Shown here in pieces: positions 25,833 to 35,243 of a stretch of 64,000 nt of DNA (positions are counted from its first letter, which is position 1; each line of letters starts with the position of its first letter). Source of the DNA: Rhodococcus rhodnii. GTDB taxonomy: Bacteria > Actinomycetota > Actinomycetes > Mycobacteriales > Pseudonocardiaceae. The stretch is from NCBI GenBank assembly GCA_000720375.1, contig JOAA01000042.1, forward strand, positions 6,166 to 70,165, read 5' to 3'. Below the pieces are notes generated by a model, which had not been told where the DNA came from, ran no database searches, and worked only from the letters and a program-made list of their open reading frames with translations. The position numbers were made by a program, and so were the translations under genes.

Positions 25833-26768
25833 CTTCTCCGCCGCGAACTCGAGGAAGCCGTCCTGGTGATCGCCGCCGATCTGCACGATCGCCAGGTCGG
25901 TGAACCCGGCACCGGCGAACTGCTTGACCTGATCGACAATGGGGTCCACGTCCGGTCCACAAGGGATGGACTCGGCCACGTCCTGCGGCCGGACGAACGA
26001 GGTCGCCGCGGCGAAGCTGGACACGTCCGGCAGCTCGGCGTTGACCTTCCAGCCGCCACCGAACCAGCGGAACTGCTCGTGCGCGCGCTTGATCGCCGCA
26101 TCGCGGTCCGGATCCCAGCACACTGGCATCTGCCCGATCTTGCGCGTCGGCGAGGACTTCTGCTCATCCCACCGCTTGCAGAGCCCGGCTTGCGGCTGGA
26201 CCGCGATCATGTGATCGGCCAGCGGCGCGAAATGCGTGATCGACTGTTCCCCGGACACCGCGACGCCGACCGGAGTGCGGACGTCCGGCAGATCCCAGAG
26301 TTTCGCCGCGTCGACGCGGAAATGCGTGCCGTCGTAGTTGAAATAGCCGCCCTCGAACAGGCCGTGGATGATCTGCAACGCCTCGGCGAGCATCTCGTGC
26401 CTGACATTCGCCGGCGGCCAGCCGCGCCCGACGACGTGTTCGTTGAGGTTCTCGCCCGACCCGACGCCAAGGGTGAACCTGTTGTCGGACAACAGTTGCA
26501 TCGTCGCTGCCTGCTGCGCGACCACCGCGGGGTGGTACCGCATGATCGGACAGGTCACGTACGTCATCAATTCGACGCGTTCGGTGCATTGGGCGACCGC
26601 GCCGAGCACCGTCCACGCGTTGGGCGCGTGGCCCTGTTCGGCGAGCCAAGGGAAAAAGTGGTCACTGGACACCTCGAACGCGAATCCGGCGTTTTCCGCC
26701 TTGATCGCGTGCTCGACCAGCTGTTTCGGACCGGCTTGCTCGGTCATCAACGTGTATCCGATGCGCAT
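25794..26768 (-). CDS. F420-dependent LLM-class oxidoreductase (glucose-6-phosphate dehydrogenase-like)
   Basis: The 324-residue protein is a luciferase-like TIM barrel. MRIGYTLMTEQAGPKQLVEHA, SSDHFFPWLAEQGHAPNAW and TLGVGSGENLNEHVVG match the subgroup of F420-dependent glucose-6-phosphate dehydrogenase relatives. Family members reduce cofactor F420 with a small alcohol or sugar substrate. The ATG at 26768 is favoured by GGGAAG about 9 bases upstream; an in-frame extension to 26837 is unlikely. It is divergent from the CBS gene. Confidence 0.88.
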   Translation of the reverse strand: MRIGYTLMTEQAGPKQLVEHAIKAENAGFAFEVSSDHFFPWLAEQGHAPNAWTVLGAVAQCTERVELMTYVTCPIMRYHPAVVAQQAATMQLLSDNRFTLGVGSGENLNEHVVGRGWPPANVRHEMLAEALQIIHGLFEGGYFNYDGTHFRVDAAKLWDLPDVRTPVGVAVSGEQSITHFAPLADHMIAVQPQAGLCKRWDEQKSSPTRKIGQMPVCWDPDRDAAIKRAHEQFRWFGGGWKVNAELPDVSSFAAATSFVRPQDVAESIPCGPDVDPIVDQVKQFAGAGFTDLAIVQIGGDHQDGFLEFAAEKLLPALDAVDGKS

Positions 26769-26824
26769 GCGGATTGGCTTCCCACCGCCCGGGTACCCGA
26801 AACGGGACGGGAAAGGAGAGTGTG

Positions 26825-27244
26825 ATGACGCGCGCACGCGAGATCATGACGCCCGATCCGACCTGTGTGCAGACGAGCCAGACTGTTCGGGACGCGGCGC
26901 AGCTGATGGCGGACAAGGGAGTCGGCGCACTGCCGATCTGTGGCGAGGACAACCGTCTCAAAGGGATGCTCACCGACCGCGACATCGTGGTGAAGGTGCT
27001 GGCCGAGGGCAAGGACCCACGGGCGGTCACCGCGGGGGAACTGGCACAGGGCGAAGCCGTGACCATCGGGGCGGACGACGAAGCGACCGAGATCATGAAC
27101 ACCATGGCGGAGCACAAGGTCCGTAGGCTGCCGGTGATCGACGGGCACGACCTCGTCGGCATCATCAGCCAGGCCGACGTGGCCCGCGCACTGCCCGAAC
27201 CGCAGGTCGGTGACCTGCTCGAAGCCCTTTCGGTGGACAGCTGA
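26825..27244 (+). CDS. two-CBS-domain protein
   Basis: The 139-residue protein consists of two CBS motifs: AREIMTPDPTCVQTSQTVRDAAQLM with the GMLTDRDIV end, and NTMAEHKVRRLPVIDGHDLVGIISQADV. Such pairs bind adenine nucleotides. ATG 26825 follows AAAGGAGAG. Its stop overlaps the next ATG by one base, so it is coupled to the TPP enzyme and may sense energy charge for it. Confidence 0.92.
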   Translation: MTRAREIMTPDPTCVQTSQTVRDAAQLMADKGVGALPICGEDNRLKGMLTDRDIVVKVLAEGKDPRAVTAGELAQGEAVTIGADDEATEIMNTMAEHKVRRLPVIDGHDLVGIISQADVARALPEPQVGDLLEALSVDS

Positions 27245-29028
27245 TGACCGAGACCGTTGGCGACTACCTACTGCAACGACTTCGGGATTGGCACGTCGAC
27301 CAGGTTTTCGGCTACCCCGGTGACGGAATCAACGGAATCGTGGCCGCGTTCGGCAAAGCGGAAAACCGGCCACGATTCGTCCAGTCCCGGCACGAGGAAA
27401 TGTCCGCGATGCAGGCGGTCGGCTACGCCAAGTTCAGCGGAAAGCCGGGCGTCTGCATGGCGACGTCCGGGCCTGGCGCGATCCACCTGCTGAACGGGCT
27501 GTACGACGCGAAGCTGGATCACGTTCCGGTGGTCGCGATCGTCGGCCAGACCGCGCGGACCGCCCGCGGTGGCAGCTACCAGCAGGAAGTCGACCTGCAG
27601 GCACTGCTCAAGGATGTGGCCAGTGAGTACTCGGTCGAGGTCACGGTGGCTGAACAGCTGCCCAACGCCCTGGACCGGGCGATGCGCGCGGCGATCACCC
27701 GCAGCGCGCCGACTGCCGTGATCATCCCCAATGACCTGCAGGAACAGCCCTACGTGCCGCCGAAGCACGAGTTCAAGCACGTGCCATCGAGCAAGCCAGG
27801 GTTGTCGATGCCGACGCTCACTCCGCCGGCCGGTGAGCTGCAACGGGCGGCCGAGGTGCTCAACTCGGGCGAGAAGGTCGCGATCCTGATCGGGCAGGGT
27901 GCCCGCGGCGCGACCGCCGAGATCCGGCAGGTGGCCGAGATGACCGGCGGTGGTGTCGCGAAAGCCTTGCTGGGCAAGGATGTGCTGGGCGACGACCTGC
28001 CGTACGTCACCGGCTCGATCGGTCTGCTCGGCACGCGGCCGAGCTACGAGATGATGCGCGACTGCGACACGTTGCTGATCGTCGGCTCGAACTTCCCCTA
28101 CAGCCAGTTCCTTCCGGAGTATGGCAAGGCAAGGGCGGTTCAGATCGATGTGGACGGTACCCGGATCGGGATGCGTTACCCGACCGAGGTGAATCTGGTC
28201 GGCGACTCGCACACGACGCTTCGCGCTTTGCTGCCGATGTTGCGGCGCAACGAGAACCGCGCGTGGCGGGAGAAGATCGAGAACAACGTCCGCGACTGGT
28301 GGAAGACCATGGAACAACAGGCCATGGTCGACGCCGATCCGATCAACCCGATCAGGATCGTGCACGAACTGTCCACCCGTGCGCCGGACAACCTGATCGT
28401 GACGGCCGATTCGGGCTCGTCGACCAACTGGTACGCGCGCAACCTGAAGATGTCCGGCCAGATGCGGGGATCGTTGTCGGGCACGCTCGCCACAATGGGT
28501 GCTGGTGTTCCCTATGCGATCGGTGCCAAGTTCGCGCATCCTGACCGGCCCGTGGTCGCGTTGGTCGGTGACGGCGCGATGCAGATGAACGGGCTGGCCG
28601 AGCTGATCACCATCGCTCGTTACCAGGACCTGTGGCCCGACCGGCGATGCGTGATCTGTGTGTTCCACAACAACGACCTCAACCAGGTCACGTGGGAACT
28701 GCGGGCGATGGGCGGCGCGCCGAAGTTCGAGGAGTCCCAGACGTTGCCGGACGTCAACTACGCGGCGTTCGCCGCGTCACTCGGGCTGGTGGCGCTCAAT
28801 GTGGACAAACTCGAGGATCTCGGCCCGGCGTGGGACCAGGCACTGGCCGCCGACCGCCCGTCGGTGATCGATGTGCGGTGTGACGCGGAGATCCCGCCGA
28901 TCCCGCCGCACGCCACGGCCGATCAGATCAAGTCGGTGACCGAGGCGATCCTGAAGGGCGATCCCCAAGGCGCCAAAATGGCGTACGAGGGGCTCAAGAC
29001 GAAGCTGGCCGAACTGCTACCCAAGTGA
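27244..29028 (+). CDS. thiamine-pyrophosphate-dependent enzyme, pyruvate oxidase/dehydrogenase (quinone)-like
   Basis: The 594-residue protein has the three TPP-enzyme domains. The catalytic Glu lies in SRHEEMSAMQAVGYAKFSG, followed by CMATSGPGAIHLLNGLYDA. The TPP-Mg motif is ALVGDGAMQMNGLAEL ending in HNNDLNQVTWE. It most resembles pyruvate dehydrogenase (quinone)/PoxB, which converts pyruvate to acetate and CO2 at the membrane; acetolactate synthase-like activity is the alternative. It is coupled to the CBS gene upstream and overlaps the convergent NrfD gene by 12 bases. Confidence 0.87.
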   Translation: MTETVGDYLLQRLRDWHVDQVFGYPGDGINGIVAAFGKAENRPRFVQSRHEEMSAMQAVGYAKFSGKPGVCMATSGPGAIHLLNGLYDAKLDHVPVVAIVGQTARTARGGSYQQEVDLQALLKDVASEYSVEVTVAEQLPNALDRAMRAAITRSAPTAVIIPNDLQEQPYVPPKHEFKHVPSSKPGLSMPTLTPPAGELQRAAEVLNSGEKVAILIGQGARGATAEIRQVAEMTGGGVAKALLGKDVLGDDLPYVTGSIGLLGTRPSYEMMRDCDTLLIVGSNFPYSQFLPEYGKARAVQIDVDGTRIGMRYPTEVNLVGDSHTTLRALLPMLRRNENRAWREKIENNVRDWWKTMEQQAMVDADPINPIRIVHELSTRAPDNLIVTADSGSSTNWYARNLKMSGQMRGSLSGTLATMGAGVPYAIGAKFAHPDRPVVALVGDGAMQMNGLAELITIARYQDLWPDRRCVICVFHNNDLNQVTWELRAMGGAPKFEESQTLPDVNYAAFAASLGLVALNVDKLEDLGPAWDQALAADRPSVIDVRCDAEIPPIPPHATADQIKSVTEAILKGDPQGAKMAYEGLKTKLAELLPK

Positions 29029-29805
29029 GGCCGGCCCGGCGTGGTAGACGCCGAACCGGGTGCACGCCCCGGCGGCCAGGTAGCTGGCACCGGCCAGAAC
29101 GGTGGCGACTCGGCTGCGGCGCAACAGGGACAGGCCGGCTCCAGCGACTGTCAGCGCCTTCGCGGCGGTGAGCAGTTTGCTGGACCGGTATGTCTCCACC
29201 CGGTGTTCCATCGCGGCTGAGGACGCCAGTTCCAGACCGCTGCCGATCAGCCCAAGCCGCACCGCGGGCCGAGAAGGCGCGGAAAGCAAAGAAACCCCGG
29301 CAGCACTTGTCATGGCGCTGCCCGCGAACACAAAGGGCAACTCCGGATACGCATTGTGCCAAGCGGGAATCGCCGTGTCGGCGAGCAGAACCGAGGTGTA
29401 CGTGCACATCGCGGGTCCGAGCACGCCGGCAGTCGCCCCGGCGAGCGAGCCGATCCGGCCGAATCGTCCACTGAGGTCAGTCGCCGCGGTCAAGGCCGTC
29501 AGTCCGGAGAACGGCGCCAGGATCCACGAACCGACGGACAACGGCGAAGTCACCTTGAACACCCGGAGCATGTTCAGGAACCGTTCGGGGCGGCCCAGAT
29601 CGTGGATCAACGCGCCGACACTGGCCAAAGATCCCGCGGCCGCCGCGATGCGAGCGGGCCGGACGAGCTCACGGTACCCGGCGATCTGGGCGCCCAAGGC
29701 CATCGAAGCCGACGCACCCGCCATTCCGCCGAGGAACAGGTAACCGGGGACGTCAGGTACCTTCCACACCGGTTTCTTGACGATCGGCTTGCCGTAGTAG
29801 CCCAT
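29017..29805 (-). CDS. NrfD/PsrC-type membrane subunit of formate dehydrogenase
   Basis: The 262-residue integral membrane protein starts MGYYGKPIVKKPVWKVPD and has GYLFLGGMAGASAS, a hallmark of NrfD-like quinone-interacting subunits, then DLGRPERFLNMLRVFKVTSPLSVGSW. About seven to eight hydrophobic spans are visible, fewer than longer NrfD proteins. ATG 29805 overlaps the fdhB stop by one base. It should pass electrons from the iron-sulfur subunit to the quinone pool. An upstream extension of the frame is ignored because it lies within fdhB. Confidence 0.88.
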   Translation of the reverse strand: MGYYGKPIVKKPVWKVPDVPGYLFLGGMAGASASMALGAQIAGYRELVRPARIAAAAGSLASVGALIHDLGRPERFLNMLRVFKVTSPLSVGSWILAPFSGLTALTAATDLSGRFGRIGSLAGATAGVLGPAMCTYTSVLLADTAIPAWHNAYPELPFVFAGSAMTSAAGVSLLSAPSRPAVRLGLIGSGLELASSAAMEHRVETYRSSKLLTAAKALTVAGAGLSLLRRSRVATVLAGASYLAAGACTRFGVYHAGPASLG

Positions 29806-30566
29806 CAACGCCTCCCCAGGAACGAAGCCGCGACCCCGGCGGCGACGGCCAGCGCGGCAAGCCCAGCACGTTTCCACATCGCAGGCAGGTCCCGCGTGGT
29901 CACGACCGGATTCTCCGGAAGCCCGTAAACCTCAGGCTCGTCAAGCAACAGGAAGAACGCCCCGGCACCGCCCACGCCATCATCGGGAGAGTGCCCGTAC
30001 AGCCGGGCGTCGGTCTGACCTCGGGCGTGCAACTCGTCAAGGCGCTTGTCCGCGCGTTCCCGCAGTTCGTCCAATGGTCCATATTGGATCGACTCGGTGG
30101 GGCACGCGGTGGCACAGGCAGGCATCAGCCCGTCGCCGATCCGGTCGTAGCACAGAGTGCATTTCCAGGCCCGCCCGTCGTCCTCGCGACGGTCGATCAC
30201 CCCGAACGGGCAAGCCGGAACGCAGTATCCGCACCCGTTGCAGATGTCGGCTTGGACCACGACCGTGTCGAACTCCGTGCGGAACAACGCTCCCGTGGGA
30301 CACACGTCAAGACATCCGGCCTCAGTGCAGTGTTTGCAGACATCGCTGGACATCAGCCAGCGGGTGTCGTCCTCGACGGTCTGTTCGATGAACGCAACGT
30401 GCCGCCATGTGTTGGCATCCAGTGATCCGGTGTTGTCGTAGGACATGCCAAGCAGATCCAAGCCGTCGGCCGGCACGTCGTTCCACGTCTTGCAGGCGAC
30501 TTCACATGCCTTGCAGCCTATGCAGACCGAGGTGTCGGTGAAGAAACCCATCCGTTCAGCAGTCAT
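29805..30566 (-). CDS. fdhB: formate dehydrogenase iron-sulfur (beta) subunit
   Basis: The 253-residue protein has four ferredoxin-type cysteine clusters: CIGCKACEVACKTW, CKHCTEAGCLDVCPTGA, CNGCGYCVPACPFG and CTLCYDR with CATACPTESI. This is the four [4Fe-4S] arrangement of FdnH/HybA-like subunits. The C-terminus (KRAGLAALAVAAGVAASFLGRR) is a possible membrane anchor. ATG 30566 overlaps the fdhA stop by 11 bases. It conducts electrons from FdhA to the NrfD-like subunit. Confidence 0.92.
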   Translation of the reverse strand: MTAERMGFFTDTSVCIGCKACEVACKTWNDVPADGLDLLGMSYDNTGSLDANTWRHVAFIEQTVEDDTRWLMSSDVCKHCTEAGCLDVCPTGALFRTEFDTVVVQADICNGCGYCVPACPFGVIDRREDDGRAWKCTLCYDRIGDGLMPACATACPTESIQYGPLDELRERADKRLDELHARGQTDARLYGHSPDDGVGGAGAFFLLLDEPEVYGLPENPVVTTRDLPAMWKRAGLAALAVAAGVAASFLGRR

Positions 30567-33500
30567 CGGCCCTCCGGTAGTCCGCGACGAGGTCGAGAAG
30601 TGCTTGTCCGCGTGGCCGCCTGCCCGGGAGGATGTCGCAGGTCGCCGCCTTGGACTCCTGGATGTGCACGTTCGGGTCCGCGACCACGCCGAGGATGTCG
30701 TTGGCCGCGTCGCCAATGGACAGTCCATTTGGGCCCCAGTGGTAGGGCAGGCCCACTTGATGGACCACTTGGCCCCGCATCCGCAACGGCTTCATCCGAT
30801 GCGTCACCAGAACACGAGCTTCGATGGCGGTCCTTGCCGTGATGATGGTCGCCCAGCCGAGGTGCTCAAGTCCGCGTTCGGCAGCCAGCTCGGGCGAGAC
30901 CTCACAGAAGAACTCGGGCTGCAACTCGGACAAGTACGGCAGTGTCCGGCTCATCCCGCCTGCGGTGTGATGCTCGGTGAGACGATAGGTCGTGACCACG
31001 TAAGGGAACGCTGAACCGTTGTACGGATTGTGGGGATCGTCGTAGCGCTGCAGGACTGGATTGACCTGCTGGCCGTACAACAGGTTCTCGTAGGGCGATT
31101 CCAGCGGCTCGTAGTGCGTCGGCAACGGCCCGTCGGCCAGACCAGCCGGAGCGAAAAGCCAGGCCTTGCCGTCGGTCTGCATGATGAACGGATCGTCTCC
31201 GGCCAGGGCATCCTGTGCTCGGGCGCCTTCCTCGGGCTGGAAGTCCGGTGGCTTCGTCGGTTCGAAGTCGGGCACGTCCGCGCCGACCCAGCGGCCTTCC
31301 GACGAGTCCCACCAGACATACTTCTTCCGTTCACTCCAAGGCTTTCCATCAGGATCGGCGGACGCGCGGTTGTAGATGATCCGTCGGTTGGCGGGCCACG
31401 CCCAACCCCATTCCGGTGCGACCCATGTCTGTTCCGATCCAGGCTTACGCCGGGCGGCCTGGTTCACGCCCTCGGCCCGGACACCGCAGTAGATCCAGCA
31501 CCCGCACGCCGTGGATCCATCCTTTTCCAGCTCGGTGTACGCCGCGAGCGGCCCCTTGGGCCCGTTGCCGTTGATCTCCGCCAGAACCGAGTCCGCCGAG
31601 GGCTCGGCAAGGGGCCCTTCCTCGACGTAACTCCAGGTCAGGTGCTGCAGCGGCAAGTCACGCGGATCCTCGCTGTCCCGGACCTTCTGCCGGATCAGCT
31701 TGCCGAGGTGGTAGAAGAACCACAGGTCGCTGCGGGCATCGCCGGGCGGTTCGACCGCCTTGTGGTGCCACTGCAGCAGCCGCTGCGTGTTGGTGAAACT
31801 GCCGTCTTTCTCGGTGTGCGCGGCCGCGGGTATGAAGAACACCTCGGTGCCGATCTCCTCGGTACGCAGCTCGCCCGTCTCGATCTCCGGTCCGTTGCGC
31901 CAGAACGTGGCACTCTCGATCATCTGCAGGTCACGGACCACCAGCCAGTCGAGGTTGGCCAGACCAAGACGTTGCAGCTTGCCGTTGGCCGAGCCGACCG
32001 CCGGGTTCTCACCGACCAGGAAGTAGCCCTTGCACTCGCCGTTGACCTGCCGCAGCACCGTGTCGTATGTGCCGTGATCGCCGGTCAGCCTGGGCAGGTA
32101 GTCGAAGCAGAAGTCGTTGTCGGCCGTCGCGTGCTCGCCCCACCATGCCTTCAGCAGGCTCACGGTGTAGCGGTCCATGTTGCCCCAGAACCCGGTCCGG
32201 CCCGCGTCGTTGGCGATGAACGACGCCAGGTCGAGGTGCTGTCGTGCGTGCGGCATCGGGATGTATCCGGGCAGGATGTTGAACAGCGTCGGGATGTCGG
32301 TCGATCCCTGGATGCTGGCGTGTCCGCGCAACGCGAGGATGCCGCCGCCTGGCCGGCCGATGTTGCCCAGCAACGCCTGCAGGATCGACGCCGTCCGGAT
32401 GTACTGCACGCCAACGGAGTGCTGGGTCCACCCGACGGCGTAGCACAGCGCGGTCGTCCGGTCCCGGCCCGAGTTGGCCGTGATCGCTTCGGCGACCTTC
32501 AGGAACCGCGCGGCCGGGACACCACAGATCTCCTCGACCATTTCGGGCGTGTACCTGGCGTAATGCCGTTTCAGGATCTGGTAGACGCACCTCGGGTGCT
32601 GCAGTGTCGGGTCGAGGTCCGGTTTCGCGTCGATCGACGCACCGCCGCTGCCGCGTGCCTCGGCCTGCGCTGCCTCCTGATGTGGCACGCCACCCGTCCG
32701 GTCGGTTGGGTCACCGGCCTGGGCTTGCGCCTCCGCGTCCTGATACGCCCAGCTCGAGTGGTCGTAGACCTGTTTGTCCGCGTCGAACCCGGAGAACAGG
32801 CCGTCGAGGTCCTCGGTGTCCTGGAAGTCCTCGCTGATCAGCGCGGCCGCGTTGGTGTACGCCACCACGTACTCACGGAAGTCCTTCTCGTGCCGCAGCA
32901 CGTAGTTGACCAGCCCGCCGAGGAACGCGATGTCGCTGCCCGCGCGGATCGGCACGAACTCGTCCGCCACCGCGCTGGTCCTGGTGAACCGCGGATCGAC
33001 GTGGATGACCTTGGCACCGCGCGCCTTGGCCTCCATCACCCACTGGAAGCCGACCGGATGGCACTCGGCCATGTTCGAGCCCTGAATGATGATGCAGTCC
33101 GCGTTCGCGAGGTCCTGCTGGAACGTCGTGGCGCCGCCGCGACCGAAGGAGGTCCCCAGACCGGGAACCGTGGAGGAGTGTCAAATCCGGGCCTGGTTCT
33201 CGATCTGCACCGCCCCCAGCGCGGTGTAGAGCTTCTTCATCAGGTAGTTCTCTTCGTTGTCCAGCGTCGCGCCGCCGAGGCTGGCGAAGCCCAGGGTGCG
33301 GCGCAAAGTCAGGCCGCTCTCGTCCTGCTGCTGCCAGGTCTGGGCACGGGTGGCCAGAACCCGGTCGGCGATCATGTCCATCGCCGTGCCGAGCCCCAGT
33401 TCCTCCCATTCGGTGCCGTACGGCCGCCGATAGAGGACCTTGGTGACCCGCGAGGGGCTGGTGACCAATTGCTTGCTCGCGGAGCCTTTCGGGCACAGCC

Positions 33501-33750
33501 TGCCGCGTGAGATGGGGGAGTCCGGGTCGCCTTCGATCTGGGTGACCTGACCGTCCTTGACGAAGACTTTCTGGCCGCAGCCAACGGCACAATAAGGACA
33601 GATCGACCGGGTCACCGAGTCGGCCTGGGCAGTGCGAGGCGCCGTGGATTCCGTGGCCGCGGAACGGACGGCTTTCCCTCGGCCCAGCGGGTCGTCGCCG
33701 GTGATCTGGCGGATCACCGGCCAGCTCTGAATCCACTGGCGCACACCCAT
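30556..33750 (-). CDS. fdhA: selenocysteine-containing formate dehydrogenase catalytic subunit
   Basis: This is one gene read through an in-frame TGA at 33183-33181 as selenocysteine (residue 190), giving 1064 residues. The N-terminal part has the [4Fe-4S] site Cys51, Cys54, Cys58 (CPYCAVGC) and Cys86 (RLCPKG). The residues around Sec read ENQARI-U-HSSTVPGLGTSFGRGGATT, aligning with the NQARV-U-H region of E. coli FdnG. The molybdopterin domains follow (AECHPVGFQWVMEAKARGAK, VIHVDPRFTRTSA). The enzyme oxidises formate to CO2 with a Mo/W-bis-MGD cofactor. No twin-arginine signal is seen at the N-terminus. The start ATG 33750 follows AGAAGGAA. Ordinary gene callers would split it in two. Confidence 0.95.
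33151..33183 (-). promoter_or_regulatory. UGA (Sec) codon with bacterial SECIS hairpin
   Basis: Directly after the TGA at 33183-33181 a hairpin spans 33169-33151: 7-bp stem GGTTCCC/GGGGACC (one T-G pair) around loop GGTCT. The loop contains the GU needed by SelB, and its first G is the 22nd base counting from the U of UGA, the same spacing and the same GGUCU loop as I recall for E. coli fdhF. It should direct SelB-mediated selenocysteine insertion. Confidence 0.92.
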
Positions 33751-33796
33751 TTCCTTCTACCGTACCCAGTGGACCCACGCTTCGCAGATCATGCGA

Positions 33797-35062
33797 TCAC
33801 ATGCACGCCAGGACCGCCGCGATCAGCTTCTCGTCGTCCTCGGGTGCCACCGTTCGCAGGTCGAGCAGGCAGCGGCCACGCTCGACCCGTCCGACCACCC
33901 GGGATGCCCGAAGCTTGTCCGCGAAGTGTTCCGGCAGGCTGATCGCCAGGCTCGGCAACTCGACGCCAGGGGCACCGCCGCCACCGATCACGGCCGTGGA
34001 CTCGACGATCTCCGAACCGGCCAACCGCAGCTGGATGGCTTGGGCGCGGCGAACGTCCACTTCGGTGTCCAAAGCGGACACAACTGGCGGCGGCGGGCCG
34101 TGCAGGGTGGCTTCCAGTGCTGCCAAGGTCAGTTTGTCCACCCGCAGGGCCCGGGCGGCAGGATGCCGGCGGAGTGTCCCGATCAGGTCGGCGTCACCGA
34201 ACAGCAGACCGGCCTGCGGGCCGCCCATGAGCTTGTCGCCGCTCGCCGTGACGAGGTTTGCCTTGGCGCGCAGCACAGTTGTGGCGTCCGGCTCGTCCGG
34301 CAGCAACGGATGTGGATGCAGCAGGCCGGAACCGATGTCCACGACAAGCGGAACGCCCAGCCCGGCAAGAGCGGACACCGGCACATCCGCGGTGAATCCG
34401 CTGATCACGAAGTTGGACGGGTGCACCTTGAGCACGAAGCCCGTCTGATCGGTCACGGCATCCTGGTAGTCACGCAGGCTCGTCCGGTTTGTCGTGCCGA
34501 CTTCACGCAGCCGGGCGCCGGTTGAGGTGAGCAGGTCGGGAATCCGGAAGCCGTCGCCGATCTCGACCAGTTCACCCCGGCTGATCACGATCTCCTTGCC
34601 CGGCGCCAGAACCATGGCCGTGAGCAGCAACACGGCGGCGTTGTTGTTCACGATGTGCACGCCGCCCGCGTCCGGCACGGCCTCGTGCAGTGCTTGGATT
34701 GCGCTCCGGCCGCGCTTGGCCCGTTGCCCGGTCGCCAGGTCGAACTCGACGTCCGTGGTGCCCGCGGCCAGCAGCAAGGCGTCCCGGGCCGTCTGGGAGA
34801 GCGGTGCCCGGCCAAGGTTGGTGTGCACGAGCACGCCCGTCGCGTTGATCACCGGCTGCATGCTGGTCGCGCTGTACGGCAGGCCGACGATCGCCTCCTC
34901 GATCACATGTTCCGGCTCGATTTCGCCCGCACGAGCCCGGTTCTGCGCGGCCAGCACGGACTTCTTCACCACCGGCCTGCCGAGCAGTTCGATCGCCTTG
35001 GCCAGCCGGGGATCCGCCAGCACGGTGTCCGTGCCGGGGATGTCCCTGCGCCGGTCGGTCAT
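33797..35062 (-). CDS. selA: L-seryl-tRNA(Sec) selenium transferase
   Basis: The 421-residue PLP enzyme converts Ser-tRNA(Sec) to Sec-tRNA(Sec) using selenophosphate. Family landmarks are INATGVLVHTNLGRAPLS, VHIVNNNAAVLLL, the substrate-binding SRGELVEIGDGFRIPD and the PLP lysine in ASGDKLMGGPQAG. ATG 35062 is taken because the upstream frame runs into the tRNA gene. It lies 46 bases before fdhA and 15 bases after selC, all in one direction. Confidence 0.96.
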   Translation of the reverse strand: MTDRRRDIPGTDTVLADPRLAKAIELLGRPVVKKSVLAAQNRARAGEIEPEHVIEEAIVGLPYSATSMQPVINATGVLVHTNLGRAPLSQTARDALLLAAGTTDVEFDLATGQRAKRGRSAIQALHEAVPDAGGVHIVNNNAAVLLLTAMVLAPGKEIVISRGELVEIGDGFRIPDLLTSTGARLREVGTTNRTSLRDYQDAVTDQTGFVLKVHPSNFVISGFTADVPVSALAGLGVPLVVDIGSGLLHPHPLLPDEPDATTVLRAKANLVTASGDKLMGGPQAGLLFGDADLIGTLRRHPAARALRVDKLTLAALEATLHGPPPPVVSALDTEVDVRRAQAIQLRLAGSEIVESTAVIGGGGAPGVELPSLAISLPEHFADKLRASRVVGRVERGRCLLDLRTVAPEDDEKLIAAVLACM

Positions 35063-35077
35063 GGTCGCGGTCCAGGG

Positions 35078-35172
35078 TGGCGGAGGCGGACGGGAATCGA
35101 ACCCGCCAGCGACAGATCCCGCCGCTCGACGGTTTTGAAGACCGAGCCGGTCACCAGACCGGATACGCCTCC
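35078..35172 (-). tRNA. selC: tRNA-Sec (anticodon TCA)
   Basis: The 95-base gene (with encoded CCA at 35080-35078) folds as tRNA-Sec. The acceptor 5' side GGAGGCG pairs with CGCCTCC; the D stem is an extended 6 bp (CCGGTC/GACCGG) with a 4-base loop; the anticodon loop is CTTCAAA; there is a long variable arm (AGCGGC/GTCGCT); the T loop is TTCGATT. The eighth acceptor pair seems mismatched (U-C). Its length equals that of E. coli selC. It immediately precedes selA. Confidence 0.95.
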
Positions 35173-35243
35173 CTGGACCATGCCGTTCATCCTGCCAACA
35201 TCCGTCGTGCACGGCAGCATGAAGACGTTTCACCGCCGACGGG

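Noticed and set aside
33181..33183. TGA as a nonsense mutation or pseudogene break in formate dehydrogenase
   Set aside because: The position is the known Sec site, a SECIS hairpin follows, and selA and selC are adjacent.
31030..33510. 826-codon open frame on the plus strand
   Set aside because: It is antisense to fdhA, with composition typical of high-GC shadow frames and no family motifs.
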